64,000 nt of DNA from Flavobacterium fluviale (lineage in GTDB: Bacteria > Bacteroidota > Bacteroidia > Flavobacteriales > Flavobacteriaceae). The position numbers and the translations under genes are program-made. The notes beneath the pieces are model-generated. The model ran no database searches, was not told the DNA's origin, and was given only the letters and a program-made list of their open reading frames with translations. Positions 1-8,760 of the stretch are shown here, one piece after another; position 1 is the first letter of the stretch; every line of letters begins with the position of its first letter. The DNA lies in the NCBI RefSeq assembly GCF_003312915.1, contig NZ_CP030261.1:868001-932000 (forward strand), written 5' to 3'.

Positions 1-363
1 AATCAATTAAAGAGTTTACCATCTAGTATTAATAAATTGCACTCATTGACAAAATTTACAGCAAATGATAACGAGTTGGAAAGTTTACCAAATGAAATTT
101 GTGATTTACAAAAAATTGAAGAATTAAATTTTACTAACAACAAATTAAAGACATTACCAGAAAACATTTTTAAAAACAAAACACTAAAAAGTTTTCATGT
201 AAAGTATAATGAATTAACCGAAATTCCGCTAAATTTCTTAAATGATCATAGTTACATGATAATAAGTGCACAGAAAAACCCATTGATGAAGGAAAATATA
301 ATTGCATTAAAAGCGATAGATAGAAATGGCAAGTATTTTTATGTATACACAGATATTGAATAG
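1..363 (+). CDS. leucine-rich repeat protein, C-terminal fragment (5' end outside window)
   Basis: The reading frame is open from the first base, so the gene enters from the left and only its last 120 codons are visible. It consists of LRR units of the bacterial 22-23-residue type, with successive L-x-x-L-P turns (LKSLP, LESLP, LKTLP, LTEIP), ending in a short cap rich in K and Y. The visible part has no membrane segment. LRR proteins of this kind bind other proteins; the target cannot be told from this fragment. A 17-nt gap separates it from the next gene on the same strand, so the two may be co-transcribed. Confidence 0.75.
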   Translation, partial: NQLKSLPSSINKLHSLTKFTANDNELESLPNEICDLQKIEELNFTNNKLKTLPENIFKNKTLKSFHVKYNELTEIPLNFLNDHSYMIISAQKNPLMKENIIALKAIDRNGKYFYVYTDIE

Positions 364-380
364 TTAAAAAACAGAAACAA

Positions 381-728
381 ATGAAAACATGTCCTGAATG
401 TTCAGCTAAAATTGTTGGCCGCGAAGACAAGAAATTCTGCTCAGACAGCTGCCGTAATGCGTACAATAATAAAATAAATAAAGATAGTACGAATTTCATG
501 CGAAATATAAATAACAAGTTACGCAAAAATTACCGTATTTTGGCAGAGTTAAATACAGAGGGGAAATCGAAAGCAACGCGTGACAAAATGTTAAACAAAG
601 GTTTTGATTTTGAGTTCTTTACCAATATTTTACAAACCAAAACAGGAAATACATATTATTTCTTGTACGACCAAGGCTATCGTTCCTTGGACAATGATTA
701 TTTTATGCTTGTTAAAAAAGAAATATAG
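381..728 (+). CDS. small zinc-ribbon protein, function unknown
   Basis: A 115-residue protein whose N-terminus carries two cysteine pairs, CPEC (residues 4-7) and CSDSC (20-24), preceded by a basic GREDKKF stretch. This is the treble-clef/zinc-ribbon layout found in many small bacterial proteins that bind nucleic acid or protein. The remainder is a basic helical segment followed by an aromatic-rich end (TYYFLYDQGYRSL). No catalytic motif or membrane segment is seen. It lies just after the LRR gene and 16 nt before the M28 peptidase gene. Zinc binding is inferred from the cysteines alone; no more specific function can be assigned. Confidence 0.7.
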   Translation: MKTCPECSAKIVGREDKKFCSDSCRNAYNNKINKDSTNFMRNINNKLRKNYRILAELNTEGKSKATRDKMLNKGFDFEFFTNILQTKTGNTYYFLYDQGYRSLDNDYFMLVKKEI

Positions 729-744
729 TTAGTATTTATTGACC

Positions 745-3135
745 ATGAGAAAAAACCAAACCTCAATTCTAGCCATAACCTGTGTCTTAGCTTTATTAGG
801 CATTATATATGCAACAATGATGCCCCAAGGACTTTCTAAAGATGATGAAGCACTTGCGGAATTTTCAACTGAAAGAGCTTTGAACCAAGTTGAGATTATA
901 GCGCAAAAACCTCATTATGTCGGATCGACAAATCATGAACTGGTTGCCAATTATCTTAAACTTGAATTGAACAGAATAGGCTTAGAAACAAGTGTTCAGG
1001 AAGGTTTTACTCTAAATAATAAAGGCCTTTTAGTAAAATCTAAAAATATTCTGGCCAAAATCAAAGGAACAAACAATACAAAAGCACTTTTGCTTCTTTC
1101 TCATTATGACAGTGCGCCACACTCTTTCTCAAAAGGCGCAAGTGACGACGCTTCTGGAGTTGCCACAATTTTAGAAGGAGTTCGTGCCTTTTTATATTCA
1201 AAACATCCTCAAAAAAACGATATTATCATATTATTCTCTGATGCAGAGGAGTTAGGATTAAATGGAGCTGCTTTATTTGTAAATCAGCATCCTTGGGCAA
1301 AAGATGTTGGTATCGTTTTAAATTTTGAAGCTCGAGGCACTTCTGGACCTAGTTACATGCTAATGGAGACGAATAAAGGAAACCAAGCTTTGGTGGAAGC
1401 ATTTACGAAAGCCAAAACTTCTCATCCCGTTTCAAATTCATTGATGTACAGCATTTACAAAATGCTTCCAAATGATACCGATTTAACTGTTTTTAGAGAA
1501 CAAGGAAATATTCAAGGATTCAACTTTGCTTTTATTGACGGTCATTTCAACTATCACACGCAGCAAGATGATGTGCAGCATTTAAATAAAACAACATTGG
1601 CACATCAGGGCACTTATATAATGCCTTTGATAAAATACTTATCTAACATTGATTTAGATCAGACAGAGTCTACAGAAGATAACGTTTATTTCAGTGCGCC
1701 ATTTTCATTTATCAGTTATCCGTTTAACTGGGTAATGCCAATGACGTTAATTGCTTTGGGCTTATTAGCTTTGTTCATTTTCATTGGAAAAGTAAAAAGA
1801 ATTATCTCTTTTAGAGAAGTATTCAGAGGATTTGTACCGCTTTTGGGCTCACTAATTATAGCAGGTTTAGTTACTTTTTTAGGATGGAAACTTATACTTG
1901 AAATTTATCCTCAATATTCTGATCTATTAAATGGCTTTACCTACAACGGACATGCATACATAGGAGCATTTGTAACCTTAAGCATTGCCATTTGTTTTGC
2001 ATTTTACCACCATTTTTCTGAAGCCAAAATTACAATGAATCACTTTGTGGCTCCATTGCTGCTTTGGATTATCATTAACGCTTATTTGGCAAACAGTCTT
2101 ACAGGTGCAGGTTTTTTAATCATTCCTGTTTATTTCGGAATACTTTTATTTGGAATATTTGTCTTTACGCAGCATTACAGTTTAGGTGTAAACTTAATTT
2201 TCAGCATTCCTGCTTTGGCAATCGTTGCTCCGTTTATCGTAATGTTTCCAATTGGTTTAGGACTTAAAATTCTATTTGGAAGCGCCATATTAACTGTTTT
2301 GTTATTTGGATTGTTATTGCCAATCTTCGGAAATTTTGCTAGAAAGGGTATTTGGACCGTTATTTTCTTCTTAGCCTCTATTTCTTTCTTTATTTACGCC
2401 GGATATCATTCTGGTTATGAATATGGAAAAGCAAAATCGAACAGCTTATTATACGTTTATAATGCTGATAACAATTCTGCCGTTTGGAGCACTTACGACA
2501 AAAACTTAGACGATTGGACCAAATCATACTTAGGCGATAAAAATCAAAAAGCGGTTGGTTTAAATACACTACCGCTGACTAGTAAATACAATACTACTTT
2601 TACATATAGTGCAGTCGCTCCAGTTGTCGATCTTCCAAAACCGACGATTCAGTTTTTGAGAGACAGCGTTATTGGAAACAATAGATATTTGAAAATCAAG
2701 ATTACTCCGAATAGAAAAGTAAATCGTTACGATATTTACGCCAATCCAAAAATGACATTTTACAACTTTAAAGCAAACGGCGTTTCTACTTCAGGCGAGA
2801 AAGGAAACCGCTTGCAAAGAGAAGACAGTAAAATTTTATGCTACTATGTCGTAGGCAACGAACCACTCGAAATGGATTTCTACATCAATAAAGCGTCTAT
2901 TTTTGATATGGATTTGATCGAAAGCTCTTTTGACTTAATGAGTAATCCATTATTGAATGTTAAACCGAGAGAAAACTGGATGATGCCGACTCCTTTTGTT
3001 TTAAACGATGCAATCTTAATACATCAGAAAATAAAACGATATGTCGCGCCAGTAAAACCAATCGAACCTGTTGTGGTTCAAGATAGTTTGGCTGTGTCAA
3101 AAGACAGTATAAAACCAGTCGCAGTACCAGAATAG
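745..3135 (+). CDS. M28-family membrane metallopeptidase
   Basis: A 796-residue protein with an N-terminal membrane anchor (about residues 7-24), an extracytoplasmic zinc-peptidase domain (about 40-310), several hydrophobic helices (about 335-565) and a soluble C-terminal domain. Candidate co-catalytic zinc ligands and catalytic acid are visible: H120 in SHYDS, the aspartates in GASDDASG (131-138), and the acidic pair in SDAEELGLNG (165-174). A later histidine lies in IDGHFNYH. The layout matches membrane M28 aminopeptidases (Fxna/Ermp1-like). ATG at 745 is chosen over the in-frame TTG six bases upstream. A strong terminator follows. The substrate is unknown; such enzymes release N-terminal residues from peptides. 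Confidence 0.85.
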   Translation: MRKNQTSILAITCVLALLGIIYATMMPQGLSKDDEALAEFSTERALNQVEIIAQKPHYVGSTNHELVANYLKLELNRIGLETSVQEGFTLNNKGLLVKSKNILAKIKGTNNTKALLLLSHYDSAPHSFSKGASDDASGVATILEGVRAFLYSKHPQKNDIIILFSDAEELGLNGAALFVNQHPWAKDVGIVLNFEARGTSGPSYMLMETNKGNQALVEAFTKAKTSHPVSNSLMYSIYKMLPNDTDLTVFREQGNIQGFNFAFIDGHFNYHTQQDDVQHLNKTTLAHQGTYIMPLIKYLSNIDLDQTESTEDNVYFSAPFSFISYPFNWVMPMTLIALGLLALFIFIGKVKRIISFREVFRGFVPLLGSLIIAGLVTFLGWKLILEIYPQYSDLLNGFTYNGHAYIGAFVTLSIAICFAFYHHFSEAKITMNHFVAPLLLWIIINAYLANSLTGAGFLIIPVYFGILLFGIFVFTQHYSLGVNLIFSIPALAIVAPFIVMFPIGLGLKILFGSAILTVLLFGLLLPIFGNFARKGIWTVIFFLASISFFIYAGYHSGYEYGKAKSNSLLYVYNADNNSAVWSTYDKNLDDWTKSYLGDKNQKAVGLNTLPLTSKYNTTFTYSAVAPVVDLPKPTIQFLRDSVIGNNRYLKIKITPNRKVNRYDIYANPKMTFYNFKANGVSTSGEKGNRLQREDSKILCYYVVGNEPLEMDFYINKASIFDMDLIESSFDLMSNPLLNVKPRENWMMPTPFVLNDAILIHQKIKRYVAPVKPIEPVVVQDSLAVSKDSIKPVAVPE

Positions 3136-3140
3136 AATAT

Positions 3141-3167
3141 AAGGCAGATTTAAAATCTGCCTTTTTT
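3141..3167 (+). terminator. rho-independent terminator after the M28 peptidase gene
   Basis: Perfect stem AAGGCAGATTT / AATCTGCCTT followed by a T run, starting 5 nt after the stop codon. Confidence 0.85.
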
Positions 3168-3240
3168 CTTTGTTAATTTTTACTTCAATCCAAGATCTCC
3201 ACTAAAAAACCTTTTTACCTTTATACCTTTACCTCAAAAA

Positions 3241-4062
3241 ATGAAACAAATAAGCATACTAGGCTGTGGATGGCTTGGATTTCCTCTAGCCAAAAGACTG
3301 ATCCTAAACGGAAATTCAGTAAAAGGATCAACAACTTCTGAGGATAAACTTTCTATTTTAGAAGATGCTGGAATAAATCCGTTTTTAGTTACGCTTGAAA
3401 GAGAAAGTATTTCTGAAAATATTGATACTTTTTTAGCAGAAAGCGAAATCTTAATTATTGATATTCCGCCAAAATTGAGAGGAAATCAAGATTTCTCGAC
3501 TTCGCTCGAAATGACATTTGTAAAAAAAATACAAAATCTAATTCCGTTTATAGAAAAATCAAGCGTTTCAAAAGTACTTTTTGTAAGTTCAACTTCTGTT
3601 TATGGAGATGATAACGAATGGATCACAGAAGAAACCATCGCAAATCCCGACACAGAAAGTGGCAGACAATTACTTTTAACAGAAGAAATTCTTCAGAAAA
3701 ATCAAAACTTCGAAACTACAATTCTACGTTTCGGCGGCTTAATCGGTGAAGACCGTCATCCAGTTAAGTTTCTAACTGGAAAAGAAAACCTAGAAAATCC
3801 AGATGCGCCAGTAAATTTAATTCACCAAAATGACTGCATTTCGATCATAGAAGAAATCATAAAGCAGTCCAAATGGAATGAAGTTTTTAATGCGACTGCT
3901 CCTTTTCATCCAACAAGAGAAGAATATTACACTCAAAAAGCAAAAGAACGAAACTTAGTTTTGCCGAAATTCAACTCCGAAAAGTCGAATATGAAAAAGG
4001 TAATTTCTAGTAAAAAAATCGAAACTATTTTAAACTATAAGTTTGATTTAGAAGAATATTAA
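3241..4062 (+). CDS. NAD(P)-binding epimerase/dehydratase-like protein (YeeZ-like, SDR)
   Basis: A 273-residue Rossmann protein of the atypical/extended short-chain dehydrogenase superfamily. The N-terminal dinucleotide site is GCGWLG (residues 8-13) and the next strand ends in IDIPPK. A serine-rich strand FVSSTSVYGD gives the SDR tyrosine, and ILRFGGLIGEDRHP is the substrate-side strand. YeeZ-like proteins have no firmly assigned reaction, so the substrate is not named. The stretch D84-T92 is encoded by a sequence that looks like a palindromic intergenic repeat, in the slot between RGN and FVKKIQNLIPF (see separate entry). It is a single gene closed by a repeat-rich spacer. Confidence 0.8.
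   Translation: MKQISILGCGWLGFPLAKRLILNGNSVKGSTTSEDKLSILEDAGINPFLVTLERESISENIDTFLAESEILIIDIPPKLRGNQDFSTSLEMTFVKKIQNLIPFIEKSSVSKVLFVSSTSVYGDDNEWITEETIANPDTESGRQLLLTEEILQKNQNFETTILRFGGLIGEDRHPVKFLTGKENLENPDAPVNLIHQNDCISIIEEIIKQSKWNEVFNATAPFHPTREEYYTQKAKERNLVLPKFNSEKSNMKKVISSKKIETILNYKFDLEEY
3491..3516 (-). repeat. palindromic CGAAG-type repeat inside a coding sequence
   Basis: The segment contains CTCGACTTCGCTCGAAATG. Its reverse complement reads TGTCATTTCGAGCGAAG and continues TCGAG, the same word as the intergenic copy starting at 4070 (TGTCAGGCTGAGCGAAG). It is read in frame as FSTSLEMT within the epimerase and adds no stop. That it is an inserted repeat is inference from the match to the neighbouring intergenic copy and to a repeat type I recall from other Bacteroidota genomes. 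Confidence 0.55.
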
Positions 4063-4069
4063 ACTCGAA

Positions 4070-4136
4070 TGTCAGGCTGAGCGAAGTCGAAGCCCTTTCC
4101 TCTTTGGTAAGCCTTGGAATTCGCTGAGGATGACAA
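4070..4136. repeat. intergenic imperfect inverted repeat, CGAAG type
   Basis: The left arm TGTCAGGCTGAGCGAA and the right arm TTCGCTGAGGATGACA pair at 13 of 16 positions around a loop of about 33 nt. It starts 7 nt after the epimerase stop codon. It is the second copy of the word found inside that gene. It may serve as a terminator or be a non-autonomous palindromic repeat. Confidence 0.55.
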
Positions 4137-4224
4137 TCTTTTACAAATTTAAATTCCCTAAAATTACTTACATGGTTTAGACCAAAAAATTACTACTTTT
4201 CCGTTCCCAAAAACCGCTGCTTTT

Positions 4225-6096
4225 ATGATAAAACGATTACAATTTCTACTCTTTACCAGCACCTTATTACTTTCTTTTTTCCAAGGTTACTGCCAAAACG
4301 ATTCTATTAATGAACTTGAAAAAATAAAACAATTTCATGCTGATGTTCTAATAAAGGAAAATGGAAATCTGATTATTACCGAAATCATCAAAGTATATGC
4401 TAATGGCGGAAAAATAAATCACGGTATTTACAGGGACTTGCCGATGAGAAGCGACTCTCCAAAAGTTTCTAAAAATAATTATTATACTATTTTAGATATC
4501 ACAAAAAATGGTTTTAAAGAACCATATCATATCACTGGAAATGGCGATTCGATGTCCATTTATATCGGCAGTAAAAAAGTATATCTGCCAACTGGAATTT
4601 ATACCTATAAAATAACTTACGAAGTAGAAGCCCAAATACATTCTTATGATGAATTTGATGAAGTTTACTGGAATGTGACTGGGAATTATTGGGAATTTGA
4701 TATTGAAAATGTTAGCGCTAGAGTCATTCTTCCGAAATCAGCAAAGGCATTTCAAACCTATTGTTATACAGGTCTTTTGGGTTCAAAGGCAAACGATTGC
4801 AATGCTAAAATAGATGATAATTTTGTGTATTTCACTTCTAAAAATTTAAAACGAAAAGAAGGATTTACCATTGCTGCTGGTTTTCCAAAAGGAATAGTTG
4901 ATCAGCCATTCTTTCTTCCCCATTACAAAATGGAAGAATTTCTTTCTTCCGAGAGGATATTTACTGCTTTATTGACTCTTTTAATCTGTTTTGGCTTTTA
5001 TTATTATTCTTGGAAAAAATATGGCGAAGATCCTATACTTGAAAAAAATCGCAAAATCATTGACTTAAAAAAACTGTATTCGGCACCAGCATTAAGATAT
5101 ATCAAGGATAGTGCTGTTGGCGAACAAAATATTTTAGCCAGCATTATAGATCTCTCTATTAAAGGTGCAATAGAAATTACCGATAACGGAAAACAAAGCT
5201 GGGAGGATGGATTTGAGTATTCAATTAAAAAAGGAAAAGAAGTTCAAAATTTAGATCAAGAAAATGAAGTCGTTTTAAACAATCTATTTCTGGAAAATGA
5301 TTCTTTTGCACTTGACTCAAAAGCGCGCATAATCATCAATAAGGCAGAGCTTGCACTTAGTAAATCACTAGAAAAAACATATAATCTAAAAGACTACTAT
5401 TTGGGAAATTGGAATCAAATTTTACTTGGTTTCCTTATTACAATACCTGCAATACTACTTTATTCTCACATTGCTAAAGGAATAATCTTATGGTCAGGTA
5501 TTTTCTCCTGCCTATTTTTTATTCTTTTGGTTTTGTTTCTTAGAGGTTTAGTAAAAAATATCATTAATAGAGATTTTTCTACAGCTGCTATTTGCTTCTT
5601 TTTTTTCTTACTTGTAGGTGCATTTTTTTTCGGTTTAGTTGTCAAACCAAGTGCCGATCAGATTTATTCCGTTTTAGATTTATCTGTGATCTTTCTTATC
5701 ATTTCAGGTTTTTTTCTTTATTTAAGCATCATTGGTAAATATACTAAATTGGGTACCGAGACCAAATTTCAAATCGAAAGATGGAAACAGGAATTACTGG
5801 ATTATAAACCTGAAGAAAATAATCAAACTATTTCAATTTACGAAGAAATTCTTCCATACGCCTTTGCAATGGGAATTGAGGAAGAGTGGAATTTAAAATT
5901 CTTAGACGTTTTAAAAAGATTAAATTATAAAACTAACTGGATAAAAACAACCGACAGTTCTTCTGGTTTTACTCTAAAAATAGTTACAAATTTTAGAAAT
6001 AGTTATCGTACTTTCTCAAGCAGTTCGAGCAGCGCAAGTTCTGGAGGAGGAAGCTCTGGCGGCGGCGGAGGCGGAGGCGGAGGCGGAGGCTGGTAA
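4225..6096 (+). CDS. DUF2207 membrane protein with glycine-rich tail
   Basis: A 623-residue protein with a signal peptide (cut probably after residue 23, FQGYCQ). An extracytoplasmic beta domain of about 220 residues begins FHADVLIKENGNLIITEII and contains GIYRDLP, the usual DUF2207 opening. One hydrophobic helix follows near 245-262, then a cytoplasmic region with LKKLYSAPALRYI. Several further helices lie around 390-510. The tail is a serine-rich stretch followed by an almost pure glycine run ending in W. This architecture, including the Gly-rich end, is typical of the family, whose function is unknown. The glycine run is coded by repeated GGC/GGA triplets and may vary in length between strains. 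Confidence 0.8.
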   Translation: MIKRLQFLLFTSTLLLSFFQGYCQNDSINELEKIKQFHADVLIKENGNLIITEIIKVYANGGKINHGIYRDLPMRSDSPKVSKNNYYTILDITKNGFKEPYHITGNGDSMSIYIGSKKVYLPTGIYTYKITYEVEAQIHSYDEFDEVYWNVTGNYWEFDIENVSARVILPKSAKAFQTYCYTGLLGSKANDCNAKIDDNFVYFTSKNLKRKEGFTIAAGFPKGIVDQPFFLPHYKMEEFLSSERIFTALLTLLICFGFYYYSWKKYGEDPILEKNRKIIDLKKLYSAPALRYIKDSAVGEQNILASIIDLSIKGAIEITDNGKQSWEDGFEYSIKKGKEVQNLDQENEVVLNNLFLENDSFALDSKARIIINKAELALSKSLEKTYNLKDYYLGNWNQILLGFLITIPAILLYSHIAKGIILWSGIFSCLFFILLVLFLRGLVKNIINRDFSTAAICFFFFLLVGAFFFGLVVKPSADQIYSVLDLSVIFLIISGFFLYLSIIGKYTKLGTETKFQIERWKQELLDYKPEENNQTISIYEEILPYAFAMGIEEEWNLKFLDVLKRLNYKTNWIKTTDSSSGFTLKIVTNFRNSYRTFSSSSSSASSGGGSSGGGGGGGGGGGW

Positions 6097-6137
6097 AATC
6101 TTCCAATATTTAACTTATATGATTTAAGGTTTAAAAA

Positions 6138-6180
6138 AACTTTGCGAACTTTGCGATAAACCTAAGCGCCTTTACGGTTA
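6138..6180. repeat. one-armed intergenic word repeat (AACTTTGCG)
   Basis: Two direct copies of AACTTTGCG, then degenerate GCGCCTTTACGG. It uses the same vocabulary as the two-armed intergenic hairpins elsewhere in the window, but no reverse-complement arm is seen here. Confidence 0.4.
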
Positions 6181-6184
6181 AAAA

Positions 6185-6661
6185 ATGGAAACAGTTTACA
6201 TCAATTCACCTTTAGGAATCACCAAAATTATTGGCGATGAAAATGGCATTGCTGTAATTTCAGTTTCTGATGTAGGTTCAAATGAAGTTTCAAAAGAAAT
6301 TCCAGAAGTTTTACAAGACGCCGTATTTCAGTTAAATGAGTATTTCCAAGGGAAAAGAACGAATTTTGATCTGAAACTAAACCCAAAAGGAACCGAATTT
6401 CAGCAGAAAGTCTGGAAATCATTATTGGAAATTCCATTTGGAAAAACGGTAAGTTATATGGATCAAACCAAAAAATTGGGCGATGTAAAAGCGATTCGCG
6501 CTGTAGCTTCGGCAAATGGTAAAAATCCGTTATGGATTGTTGTTCCCTGTCACCGTGTGATTGGAACAAATGGATCGTTAACAGGATACGCCGGCGGATT
6601 GTCCCGCAAGAAATGGCTTTTGGAACATGAAAGTCCTTCTCAACAGCAAAGCTTGTTTTAG
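6185..6661 (+). CDS. ogt: methylated-DNA--[protein]-cysteine S-methyltransferase
   Basis: A 158-residue suicidal DNA-repair protein that transfers the methyl group of O6-methylguanine (and O4-methylthymine) to its own cysteine. The acceptor is C122 in PCHRV, preceded by the helix-turn-helix region with GKTVSYMDQ and the arginine-finger stretch AIRAVASANGKNPLWIVV. The active-site loop is followed by GYAGGLSRKKWLLEHE, the usual C-terminal signature. Length agrees with Ogt-type single-domain enzymes; there is no Ada regulatory domain. Ogt versus another MGMT subgroup cannot be separated by eye. Confidence 0.92.
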   Translation: METVYINSPLGITKIIGDENGIAVISVSDVGSNEVSKEIPEVLQDAVFQLNEYFQGKRTNFDLKLNPKGTEFQQKVWKSLLEIPFGKTVSYMDQTKKLGDVKAIRAVASANGKNPLWIVVPCHRVIGTNGSLTGYAGGLSRKKWLLEHESPSQQQSLF

Positions 6662-6753
6662 TGTTTTTTTATCGTAAGAATTTTACGCATATTTGTAAAA
6701 GTTTCAATACTAAATCTAAAGTCTAACTATCTAAATATCTAAGAAGTGTCAAA

Positions 6754-7467
6754 ATGATTGAAAAAATAAACCTTAACAACATTTTATTTCTTGATATAGA
6801 AACCGTTCCAGAAGAAGAAAACTTCGATTCGCTCGACGCTGAAATGCAGTCTCTCTGGGATTTGAAAACGCAATATCAGCGAAAAGATGAATTTTCTCCA
6901 GAAGAATTTTACGAACGTGCGGGAATCTGGGCAGAATTTGGAAAAATTATCTGTATCTCTGTGGGTTATTTCACCATTAAAGGTGATATTCGAAACTTTA
7001 GGGTGACTTCGTTCTTTGGTGAAGAAAAGAAGATTTTGAAAGACTTTTCTAATTTGATCAATAATCATTTTAATCAGCCACAGCATCTTTTGTGCGGACA
7101 TAATTCAAAAGAATTTGACATTCCGTTTATCGCACGAAGGATGATTATCAACCAAATGCCAATTCCCGATAAATTGAACCTGTTTGGAAAGAAACCTTGG
7201 GAAATTCCGCATCTTGATACTTTAGAACTATGGAAGTTTGGCGATTATAAGCATTTTACTTCTTTAAAACTACTGACTAAAATTCTTGGAGTGCCATCTC
7301 CAAAAGGTGATATTGATGGAAGTCAAGTTGCCCATGTTTATTATGTAGAGAAAGATATTGATAGAATTGTAACTTATTGCGAAAAAGACACCATTGCCGT
7401 TGCACAGATTTTTCTTCGTTTGCGCAGAGAAGATCTTTTGATTGAAGAAGAAATTATACATGTGTAG
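6754..7467 (+). CDS. predicted 3'-5' exonuclease related to the PolB proofreading domain
   Basis: A 237-residue single-domain DnaQ-like nuclease. Motif Exo I is FLDIETVPEE (about residues 12-21), Exo II is LCGHNSKEFDIPFIARR, and Exo III is YCEKDTIAVAQIFLRLR, so the four metal-binding acids appear present. This matches the stand-alone family described as 3'-5' exonuclease related to the PolB exonuclease domain. A DNA-repair or trimming role is inferred; it lies downstream of the methyltransferase gene on the same strand with a 92-nt gap. The gap carries a short hairpin (CGTAAGAATTTTACG) and repeated CTAAATCT-type words. Confidence 0.8.
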   Translation: MIEKINLNNILFLDIETVPEEENFDSLDAEMQSLWDLKTQYQRKDEFSPEEFYERAGIWAEFGKIICISVGYFTIKGDIRNFRVTSFFGEEKKILKDFSNLINNHFNQPQHLLCGHNSKEFDIPFIARRMIINQMPIPDKLNLFGKKPWEIPHLDTLELWKFGDYKHFTSLKLLTKILGVPSPKGDIDGSQVAHVYYVEKDIDRIVTYCEKDTIAVAQIFLRLRREDLLIEEEIIHV

Positions 7468-7483
7468 TTTTTCTTTGAGTGGC

Positions 7484-7517
7484 AAAGGTTCAAAGTCGCA
7501 AAGATGCAAAGGTTGAA
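7484..7517. repeat. one-armed intergenic word repeat (GGCAAAGGTTCAAAG type)
   Basis: Direct repeats of a CAAAG-containing word (CAAAGGTTCAAAG, CGCAAAG, GCAAAGG) between the exonuclease and winged-helix genes. The same vocabulary occurs in the hairpins at 16.7, 31.6 and 44.6 kb. No opposite arm is seen. Confidence 0.4.
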
Positions 7518-7541
7518 GATTATAACTTTAATTTTTTTGAA

Positions 7542-8615
7542 ATGACTTATTCTGAAATTTCACATCATCGGCTTGTTTCGCAGCAACTGGATCAGTCAAG
7601 TACTCTTTCACCGCAAGAAATTGTTCAGCATTTAGGCGCTATGCAGGCTCAGGATTATGCTATGGCAAAATGGGCAGTTGGTTCTCGATGCCAATCCACA
7701 GAAAGAGAAATTGAAGAGGCTGTAAATTCTGGAAAAATTATTAGAACACATATTCTGCGTCCTACCTGGCATTTAGTTGCAGCTGCTGATATTTATTGGA
7801 TGCTGGACATTTCTGGACCACAGGTACAAAAAATTATCTTTCCCGCAGCTGTAAAATATGGTTTAGATCAAAAAAAACTGGATACCTTTAATTCATCTCT
7901 TCAAAAAATATTGGCAGGAAATAATCATCTCACACGTGAAGAAATAATGCAGGAGCTCAATATTAAAAAAACTTCAAGCCTGGATTTTATGACAGCCGTA
8001 ATTATGATGAATGCTGAACTTTCAGGTGTAGTATGCAATGGTAAAATGAAGGGCAGGCAAATTACTTATGCACTGCTTGAAGAAAGAGTCTCTAAACCAA
8101 AAACCAGATTAACACAGGAAGAAGGTTTGGCAAAATTAATGCAGCGCTATTTTGAAAGCCGCGGTCCTGCTACTTTGGCTGATTTTTCTAAATGGTCAGG
8201 TTTTTCCAGTACAGTTTGCAATTCAATTATTAACGCAATAACGTTGCAATTGAATTACATTACTATTGATAATCAACAATATTGGTTTAAAAAAGATCAT
8301 ACTAAAACATTATCTTCTCGAGAAAGCGTACATTTTCTCGCTGGTTTTGATGAGTTTTTAATTTCGTATAAAAATCGAGAAGCATCATTACCAATAGAAC
8401 ATCAACAGAAAGTTTTTACCAATAATGGCATTTTTAAACCCACAATTTTAGAAAACGGACAAGTTATTGGAACGTGGAAAAGAACCATTAAAAAAGATCA
8501 CGTCAAAATAGAAACGCTGTTTTTTAATGCAATAAAAATTTCGAAAAAGGAAATGCTGTTTAAAGGAATTAAATCTTTCGAAAATTATCTGGAAACCAAA
8601 ATTGTGATTGAATAA
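7542..8615 (+). CDS. winged-helix DNA-binding domain protein (HTH_42/AlkZ-like)
   Basis: A 357-residue protein beginning MTYSEISHHRL. An upstream GTG would extend it by 21 residues through repeat DNA, so ATG at 7542 is preferred. Features matching the winged-helix family that includes the DNA glycosylase AlkZ/YcaQ are: LGAMQAQDYAMAKWAVGSR near the N-terminus, the HTHILRPTWHLV stretch, RGPATLADFSKWSGF in the middle, and a C-terminal FLAGFDEFLISYKNR and GTWKRTIKK. In AlkZ-type glycosylases a QxQ/QxD-type motif lies in the QAQD position, which is seen here. Base-excision repair of crosslinked or alkylated DNA is plausible but not proven. A methyltransferase repair gene lies nearby. Confidence 0.72.
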   Translation: MTYSEISHHRLVSQQLDQSSTLSPQEIVQHLGAMQAQDYAMAKWAVGSRCQSTEREIEEAVNSGKIIRTHILRPTWHLVAAADIYWMLDISGPQVQKIIFPAAVKYGLDQKKLDTFNSSLQKILAGNNHLTREEIMQELNIKKTSSLDFMTAVIMMNAELSGVVCNGKMKGRQITYALLEERVSKPKTRLTQEEGLAKLMQRYFESRGPATLADFSKWSGFSSTVCNSIINAITLQLNYITIDNQQYWFKKDHTKTLSSRESVHFLAGFDEFLISYKNREASLPIEHQQKVFTNNGIFKPTILENGQVIGTWKRTIKKDHVKIETLFFNAIKISKKEMLFKGIKSFENYLETKIVIE

Positions 8616-8658
8616 AATTTAAACTTTGATTTAGCTGTAGTAGCATAATTTGTATCCT

Positions 8659-8723
8659 AAATGCATTCAACGTTTAAATCTTTAGCGACAAGAAGCGACA
8701 TCTAAAGAAAAATTTATGCATTT
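8659..8723. promoter_or_regulatory. extended imperfect hairpin upstream of the nucleoside-recognition gene
   Basis: The outer arms AAATGCAT and ATGCATTT and the inner arms TCTTTAG and CTAAAGA enclose a CGACA-N5-CGACA direct repeat. It lies 38 nt before the next start codon. It could be a leader structure or a terminator of the upstream gene; no T run is obvious. Confidence 0.35.
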
Positions 8724-8734
8724 TATTGCTAAAT

Positions 8735-8760
8735 AATTACATTTACAAAAAAATGTAATT
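8735..8760. promoter_or_regulatory. palindrome abutting a start codon
   Basis: The arms AATTACATTT and AAATGTAATT, 10 bp each with a 6-nt centre, end directly at the ATG of the following gene. The position suits an operator or a translation-controlling hairpin. Confidence 0.45.

Noticed and set aside
170..526. Minus-strand open frame over the LRR and zinc-ribbon genes
   Set aside because: It is antisense to two better-supported genes and has no recognisable motif.
7479..7541. GTG start of the winged-helix gene at 7479
   Set aside because: The extra 21 codons come from the intergenic word repeat; the ATG at 7542 begins the conserved part.
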